In this document: piece after piece, positions 34,901 to 43,900 of the stretch
Layout of the letters: every line of letters begins with the position of its first letter
Position numbering within the stretch: position 1 is the stretch's first letter
DNA from: Rugalucina vietnamica
Taxonomy: Eukaryota; Mollusca; Bivalvia; Lucinida; Lucinidae
DNA: 64,000 bases
Direction: 5' to 3'
NCBI GenBank assembly: GCA_964017185.1
Contig: OZ024870.1
Location: 24,327,621-24,391,620 of the forward strand
Program-made: the position numbers and the translations under genes
Notes under the pieces: generated by a model
Seen by the model: the letters and a program-made list of their open reading frames with translations, nothing else
Databases searched by the model: none
Told to the model about the DNA's origin: nothing

Positions 34901-37900
34901 TAGTCTAGTGGTTTTAGTTATAAGATGTAAACTTCACTCCTTGACAAATGACAATCTGAATGTAATGGATGAGTTCACAAACTAATTTGCAATTTATATC
35001 ATTGAAGGTTTTAGTGTACTTTTTCCTTATAACTAACTAACTTTTGCTCTACTTGTACCTATACATGCAATAAAATGTAGCATGTAAAATCACTGACATT
35101 AAAAATGTTTGATTATAATGGTACATGTACTTCTTTTCACTGAGTCTAAACTATCCAAATTGGTTTTAATTTGGGCTTCCTTCAGTTCAATATAGACAAT
35201 AAGCAGCCCTATAGGATTTTTTTTTCATTTGTTGCTATACATCCATGCCAACAGCTATGGTCATGTCCAGACGTTTCCTCCATTTTATGGAACTGTCAAG
35301 GCATGCCAAAATGAGCCGCCCCATGGGAAAACCAACAATCTGCATAGGCGAAAACAAAGACGCAGATCAGCTTCGCGGTAACCGCGAAGCTGATCAGCGC
35401 CTTTGTTTTCGCTACTCGGATAGTACAATTCCTCTTCTACTTAAATCCGAAATTTCAAGCTTTTAGCTCTTTTCTGTGCTTGTACAGGTCGGTTTGTGTC
35501 GGACCTGTTCGGAAACCACATTGATGGTTTTCCCACGAGGCGGCTCAAATAATGGCTACAGTGTTTGCAAAATGAACTTCCTGTCAGCAGAAAGCATTAC
35601 AAAATTATGATTAAAATACACTGCAAATGTTTTAATTTGTTGATCCTGATTCTTTTCATTGAGTTTTGATAACTGGAAATCCCTAAAATATATACTTTCC
35701 CCTACTACTTCTATAATTATCAACAGCACAAATGCTAGCTGAAAGTTCAAGGATATTTTGCTTTCCCAAGCTTTATGCACCAGTCATTTGTAACATGACT
35801 TTTCAGCTTTCAGTGCCCCGCTATAAGCCCCACCCCCAGGGAACAATCTGGAGGACAAAACTTTGCTCTTTGCCCTGCCCTTTGCAATAGAATATCTCCC
35901 TTCAATGGGTAAAAAACCTAATGTCAAATTCCCGTCATTTCCTCAGCACTGGCGGGACAATCAAAAAGTAATTGCCCCACACTTTAGCCCAGTTATACCC
36001 CACCCTTCCACATAGGTGCCAGGGAGGGGGTATAGCTGGGGGGGGGGGGGCAAAGGTTACGACTGGTGCATTAACTGCTTAAGGGGTCCTGAGAGAAAAC
36101 ATCCATTGTAAGATATTTTGAACATTCTTAAAATGATTTGAGGCCATAAAAATTTAATGCAATTTTCAGCCTTGTAGTGAAATATGTTCAACAGTATATT
36201 ACATGTGTACCATGAAGATCCTAAATTTTGCACACTCCACCTTTGGTCAACAGTAAAGGATCCGATGAAGCCGCTGTTTGATCTTGTTCATCACTAGTTA
36301 CCATTTTATAGAAACCACTCAGAATAATTTCTACTTAGAAAGGAGCTGGTCATGTTGAGAAAGCCGGATTTTTGCCAAAGTATGCGAAAACAAAGGCACA
36401 GATCAGCTGTGCAGTACCTGCAAAGCTGATCAGTGCCTTTGTTTTAGCTACTAAGATAGTACCATTTCCCTTCTTCATAAATCTGAATTTTCAAGTTTCT
36501 AGCCATTTTCTGTGACTGTACAGGTCAGTTTGAGTCGGACTTGGTCAGAAACTCTGAATACCGGTTTTCTCACTTCATGGCTCAAATATGTTAGTGTTTG
36601 TCAAAAAATTTAGGATTATATGGTAAGCAAAACATTTGAGCCGCCTCATGGGAAAACCAACAATTTGCATATGCGAAAACAAAGGCGCAGATCAGCTTCG
36701 CGGTAACCGCGAAGCTGATCAGCGCCTTTGTTTTCGCTACACGGATAGTACAATCCCTCTACTTCCTAAATATGAAATTTCATGCTTCTAGCTGTTTTCT
36801 GTTACTGCACAGCCCGGTTTGTGTCGGACCTGTTCGGAAACCACATTGTTGGTTTTCTCCTGAGGCGGCTCATTTTATACTATTAGATTCTAAGATTGTA
36901 AAGCTTGCAATTTTGTCAAGCATTTTATTGGTAAAGCATGTGCTATAAAAGGATAGTAAAATGCTTTTGAACAAGTATTTTCATTCATCTTACATTACTA
37001 CATCAGGAGAAAACCAACCCTCTTCTTGAAAACAAATACAGAAATACTAAGATGCAGGTATATGCAGCTTTTTTTTTTCTTGTGGGGGGGGGGGGGGGGG
37101 GGCTATAAAAATAATACAATCTCCACCCTGATTTCTTAATTCTAAATTCCTTTATTCAATCCTTTAGCTATTTACTGTGGTTGTACACCCATATTAATAA
37201 CTTTTATCTTTATTACCTTTACTTTTTTATTTATTTTATTTCATTTATGCATTTACAAAAAATGTTGTTGTTTTTTTCTTTACTAAACAACCATGCTGAT
37301 GAGTTGACATTGTGTGGAACCAGTCAGCAATCCTGTATGCCTAACTACATTTTTCTTGGACAGGCTTAAACCTCAGCAGATAACCAGTAGTCAGTGCTCA
37401 TCCATTCACCAGTGACAGACTGCTATCAAAATTATGACCTCACAATAATGAAAATGTGACATGCTAAATGAAACAATCCAGGCAAGAAATTTTGTCATAT
37501 GTAATCCATTGTTGCCCATCTAAGCAGATCTTAAAAAGGCTTCTTTTTCAATCAAGTCCAACACAAACAAGACTGCAACCCAGAGACTAAATGTTTTGCC
37601 AAAATACAGCTTATCTACGTATAACAATCCCAATAATACATGTAGCTTTATGTGTGCTATGGATATGGTAAGGGGGAAAACTACAAGAATTTTCTTTATG
37701 TCTTAGCTCATCAGTTATCTACATTGAATTTCTGTAAAGCATTACAACTACGGAATTTATTTTTCTCATGAAAATTATTTCGTTTATAGCATGACAGCGA
37801 ATGAACAGGAACTTTGTCAGAGAAACACTCAAAAAGAATTTGAGCCACCTCGTGGAAAAACCAACAATGTGGTTTCCGAACAGGTCCGACACAAACCGGT

Positions 37901-40900
37901 CTGTGCAATAACAGAAGCAGGCTAGAAGCTTGAAATTTTGGAGTTAAGTAGAGGAGGAATTGTACTATCCAAGTAGCGAAAACAAAGGCGCTGATCAGCT
38001 TCGCGGTTACTGCGAAGCTGATCTGCTCCTTTGTTTTCGCCTATGCAGATTGTTGGTTTTCCCATGGGGCGGCTAATTTAATACTAATTGCAAGTGAAAG
38101 ACATCATTATTGACAGGACGATTTCTACACCTACCTTGCCATCGTTAGCATGAATCAGTTCCTGTACTTCCTCCAGGTGTATGTAGTGTAGTTGATAGTA
38201 GGTCAGTCGCTGTACGGGAACTTTGTCAGGGAAATACTGGTACAGGATTACCTGGTAATGTTAAGTTCATATTTGAGCCTATGCATGAGAAAACCAATAA
38301 TTTGGGTTTCCGACCAGGTTTGACACAACCCGGCCTATACAATCACAGAAGGAGGCAAAAAGCTTGAAATTTTGGATACAAGTAGAAGAGGAATTGTTCT
38401 ATCTACATAGCAAAAACAAAGGCACTGATCAGCTGTGCAGTTCATGTAACTTGGATCTTTAATACACAAAACTTTTCATCCCCCATCAAAAGGAAACCCC
38501 ACGAAAAAAATGGCTTCCGTTGGCCAAGGGTTTTAGAGAAGAGCTTTGAAAATGTGAATTACAGAAGGACACCAATCATGCATAAACTATAAGCTGACTA
38601 AGCTCATTTGTGAGCCTAACTACTCAAGTGAGCTAATAACTAGAAAATGTGTTTATGAAACACTATGCCCCCAACTGGTAAGTCACTTTCAAGATGTAAA
38701 AATGTCCAAAAAATGACTAAGTTCAAATTGTAAAAAAAAGTGACAAAAATTAATCTGAGTATATTCCGACCACATACATATCTTCAAAGCATGGTCACAA
38801 TGTCTGCAAAGTTTCAAAAGTATTGGTATTAAATTGTAGGAGGAGTTGCGCACACAAGGTACCCTCTATCCATTCACTAAAATGCCCGAAAAAATGACTA
38901 AGTTCAAATTGTGAAAAAAATGACAAAAAAAATCCAAGGATTATATCCAAACCATATGCATATCTTCAGACCATGCCCATAACACATGTAAAGTTTTAAT
39001 TGAATTGGCATGAAACTGTAGGAGGAGTTGCACACACAAGGTACCCACTGCCCATTCACTTTCATTGTCAAAATGCCCGAAAAATGGCTAAGTTCAAATT
39101 GCGAAAAAAGTGACAAAAAATAATCTGAGGATTATATCCAAACCACATGCATATCTTCAAAGCATGGTCACAACATCTGTAAAGTTTCAAGTGAATCGGA
39201 ATAAAACAGTAGGAGGAGTTGCGCACACAAGGTACCTACTATCTATTCACTTTATCAAGAATTAAAAAGGGAAATAACTCTCACAGAATGGGCCCTTAGC
39301 CCCTTGAATTTACCTGAAAGAAAAAATACGGGTCCTCTTAATTTTCATATACAAACTACATACCAAATTTCAAGATCCTAGCTCTAACGGTTCCTGATAG
39401 AGTGCTAAGTGTTCCTCAAGCATCACAGACTCACTGCACACCACTGGACAGACAGACCCAAACCAATATGCCCCCTCAACTTCTTCGAAGTTGGGGGCAT
39501 AAAAATTCTGTTCCTTGTGATCACAATCACCTATAAAGGGCTTGTATCTACCTTATTCTGAGCATTTTTTCCTGCAAAGTCATCCTTTGTATCACCCAGA
39601 GTATCAATACTGATCTTTGCAGCTGAAGGCTTACACCTACCTTATTCTGAGCATTATTTCCTGCATTGTCATCCTTTGTATCACCCAGAGTATCAATACT
39701 GATCTTTGCAGCTGGAGGCCTGGCCTTTAACTGCTGGGTATATCTATACTGCTGAAACGAGGTCCTTTTTGCCTGGATAACTTGTTGCCCTGGCTTGGCT
39801 AAAACAGAAAACATAAATAATTAATCCAATTGAACATGGATATGCTTGCTATTTCAATAAAAACGAGAAATTCAAATGTATATGCTCACAAAAGAACAAA
39901 TAAAATGAGTTCTCCATTTAACAATCATGAAATCTTATAATTGGAGCCAGAGATTCTCATAACTGAAACATTTTTAACTTGCACTTTCAACCTGTTTTTC
40001 TATAAAGAATATCACACACTCTTTGTCTAAAGATGCCAAAATTAAGCACAAAAACATGCAGCAAACGTGTGTTACTGCAATTGAGGACTTACATGTTCGT
40101 ACTCTGAAATCCAGAGTCTGATAAATTTTGGCACTAGCATTTTTTGTGGGATCAAATCCAAATTTATTCCATTGAGCCCGCCATGGTCCATCTAGCCAAT
40201 AGAAACACAGGGCAGGTAGTATCATCTTCATTTTGTCCTTGGAGTAGCCAAGCCGCTGCTCTATCTCCACTTTCAAATACAGAGGCTTCTCATCAAAAAG
40301 CTGCAAAATGTGAACATTGTGTATACTTCATCATGCTTCATTTTCTATGTCACTACAGTAAAAGTAACTAAAAAGTGCATATTGTTCACTTTCAAGATTC
40401 CATCTGTTGTAATACTTTGTGACCACAAAAGACTTGCTATAGAAAGGGTCAATGAGACGAGTCTCAAATAATGATTAATTGATCAAACTTGTGTGAAAAT
40501 CCTAAAGTACAATTTAATTCGGGTCATGAGAAATAAATGGAGTTTGTGCTATCAGTCTCATGCTTCTCTATTCCTTTGGATGAAACTAAATTGAGGCCCC
40601 GTCTCGTTATGACCATTGCTGGTGTGTGGGCTGCAAAACATGAAACTGTTAAAAGATTACCTTCTTTATTTGAACTTCCCAATCAGGATTGACATATCTT
40701 GACTTTGATCTCCGAACCGCTGCCTCAATTGGGACCTCTGGTACAGGCTCACCGTAGTTCACAAAAATTGTGTAGATAGTCCGCTTCTCTCGAACTGCAG
40801 TAACAAAAACTATTTTCAGACTCAACTGTGCCAAAATTATGAAGTCTTCTTCAAAATATGTTACTTTTACCTTAAAATGGATTTCGCACAGATAATTGCT

Positions 40901-43900
40901 TGCTAGATAGATGGTGTATCTTATTTTTCATTTTCTTGAAATGTTTGACTGTCTTTCAATGTGCCAAATGTAAAATGTGGGAACACAAAGATGATTACCA
41001 AACTAAAATCTCAAAACTGTATTTACAAGGTATGTTTGGCCAGACAGAAGGCATATTTTATCTCCAGTTACTTTTGCCAATGTCTTTTTTTAGCGCCAAA
41101 AATATTCTTCGCATTTGGTGATATTGGCGACTTCTAGCGTGAACCCTGCATTGCATTTTATAACAGCTGCATTTGTGGCCTGGCTTCTTGGCACCTACAC
41201 AAAACTGTAGATTATACCTCATTAATATTCATTGGCTGAGTAAGGATTTTGAATGGTCCAGAGCAGGTCACGCAGAGGGTGCTATTCTGTCATGTCACAC
41301 GATCATATTACCCTCTGACATCATGTCTGCCTAAAACGTGCAGCTGCACTTGTAGTCAAATGCGTTTGTTTACAGTGCACATGGAGGGTGCTATTCTATC
41401 ATGTCGCATGATCATATTACCCTCTGACGTCATATTCGCCTAGATGTGCAGCTGCAGCCACATGTGTTTGTCCTGTGGTATGTCGCTAATTTGTTTCAAA
41501 AAGGATTCGGTATAACCCTCGGGCAATATCACCTGCCTCTGGTGAACAAATCGTCATGTCACCCTCACTCAAGGGCAACAATTGTATAATGTCACATACC
41601 AAGCTAAAGTGTAAGTAAAAACAATACCTGTCCCAATCAGATGTGGCGCTCTTTTCATGTCAGGATTTTTGTATCCTTCCTTATGGGCGATATCTGGGCG
41701 AATCAGAAAGTCACAAGGTGTATCAACACGTGAGAACACTAGCGGGGGCATGAATAGTGGTGCATCTCGGTTAAAATACTCCTTGTGGCTGATGAGCTTG
41801 TCCAGGACTATTTGATCATAAATACTCTTGTATGAGCCATCCTCCTGCTTTTGTACTGGGAGATACTGAAAATCTGACATTGCTGAAAGAGAAACAATGA
41901 GGCTGACTTTGAAAATGGAATTGCATTAAGAAAACTTGCCCATGCAATATACAGAGATTTTTAAAGTTGTAAAAAATGAAAATTTTCAGTAGAATTTTTT
42001 TTTATATTTTTCTTATTTCTGCTAAAAACACGTTCCCACAATCTAAGTCTAACGAGTACACACAATCTAAGTTTTGGAGCAAAAATAAGGAAAACAGGTA
42101 TACCCCTGCAAACCCCAGTTTTTCTTTATAAAAGCGGGGTTCAAGATAGATATGTTTTCCAGATGAAGATTCTCTGTGATTTTTGAAAGCTACCAGCATT
42201 GCAATAAATGAGAGAATGTTTATCAATGCATTTGCAGCCTAAAGCAAATGATTAAAAGTATTTGCAAAGTTTACTTCAGCATTCAGGAATCTATTACATG
42301 TTATTTATTAAAACAAAAAGTATGAAAAGCTAGGACTTTTTCATAATTTAATTCTTGATAAACTGGAAGTGCTAACAGATCACTCGTAAATATCACATGA
42401 GCAGATCAAAGCATTGAGAATTGTACCTTGAAATTTATATAATGCTTTATTTATTTACCGAGGATTCAATCTTTACAACCCGAAGACCACTAATAGGTAC
42501 CTTGAAACTTATATACAACTTGAATGGTCCCCATGATTTCAACGTTGTACTCATACTTGGCACCTTCTGTTTTCTTCCTTCTTCGTCTGACCTTCATCAA
42601 TAGACTGGTAGCTTTGTGTCTATCACCGTATACTGGTCGACAATAGACATCATCAGGTCTCCAGAAGAGGGGGATCCTTTTATTACATTCTGCATGGACC
42701 TGGAACAATTAGACAAAAATATTTTAGATGTGGGATTCATACCCATATGGATGCAGCCATCACTTAACATTCAAACGTATGTAAAGTCTACCAAAACTTC
42801 CCCACCAAAGGAAGCCCCAGTATAGACTTGGGCCATCACAGTACCCTCCATATAGGGGCTCAAACATATTTTTATTCAAGATTTAAATGAATTCAACTAG
42901 AGGAATCCCCGACCATGTCTTACTTATTATTTCTTCTTTTACTTATTCTGCAAGAGGCACTGGCTGAACCCTCAAACCGTTAATCATCCCTGTTGCTCTA
43001 CCATTTTCTCAATTTTATTTGCTGGATGCATGGTGGCCTAATGGTAGAGCATCAGACTCCAAACAGAGAGGTCCTGGGTTCGATTTCCATTGGTGCCGTT
43101 TAGCGGCACCTTGTTATGTCCTTGAGCAAGGCACATTAACTCCCTTATTGTTGACTGGGATGTTAAACCCCAAAACAAACAAAAAACAATTCTATTTGCT
43201 GACTTCCAGTTTTGTACTCCACAATAATAAGCCCTTGGAATAAATGTATAACTACTGTAGCTATGTATTTTTCAAATCATACATAAAGGTAAATAAATCC
43301 TTTGTGCTTGTGACCAGGCTAGATTTTGGTTAGACATCTGGGAACAACAACATCATTTTAGCAATTATCTCTGGTGAAGGCCGACAATTATGGCTTCAAA
43401 TAAATTATTTATCATGTTTATAGAAAATAGTTGACACTCAATTATAGTTTCACTTGTAAATTTTCAGGGTTCGACAGTATCATTCAAGTGTCTGTCAGAT
43501 CTCAGCTGTTAACAAGTGTCAACCCTACTTTCAATTTCACTAAAAATCGCCATCATAACCAGAGCACATAACTTCCTCCTCTTGTTTTGTACTGCTATAG
43601 TATTAGAAAGTGTCACAATAATCAATGTTAACAGTTGAACTTTTAACAGAAACAACTAACTTCAATGCACTATATGTGCAACATACTTTACATAATTAGT
43701 TAATTACATGTATGTAATTGTTCAAATGGAGAATTTTATTTAGACTGATCCATGCTTCTGGTTTCAGATTCCATTCTGTTTTCCATTCCAAACATGATGA
43801 AATGCAGGAATAGTATTTGTAGTGTAATAACAATTGTTAAAGATCTTGTACAGAAAACAATTAGATAGCAATCAATATTTCTCAAATAAAAAAAAAAAAA

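Larger units (their letters stand above)
23912..38134 (-). other. GTF3C5 intron 7 (about 14.2 kb)
   Basis: It is bounded by GTAGGT and TTTTTCAG. It contains family A copies 11-22, family B copies 4-7, the 1.13-kb TIR element, the 29577 palindrome, a LINE fragment, a retroelement-like repeat, a decayed exon 7 copy and a decayed exon 8 copy. G runs lie at 36040 and 37085. No separate gene is recognised within it. Confidence 0.8.

Noticed and set aside
35245-35466. Recurring short ORFs reading ENKGADQLR..READQRLCFRY in many places
   Set aside because: They are translations of the family A palindrome and its long arm; they recur wherever that MITE occurs and are broken in most copies.
35811-36049. 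Foldback element with CCCCGCTATAAGCCCC-like ends
   Set aside because: Similarity between the ends is short and G/C-run based; not convincing as an inverted repeat.
37085-37102. Long G run as a quadruplex or telomere-like signal
   Set aside because: A plain homopolymer without telomere units; probably slippage or sequencing noise.
43027-43100. Possible tRNA gene
   Set aside because: A and B boxes are present but the cloverleaf is not kept and a SINE tail follows; the same holds at 44190, 22360 and 14280.
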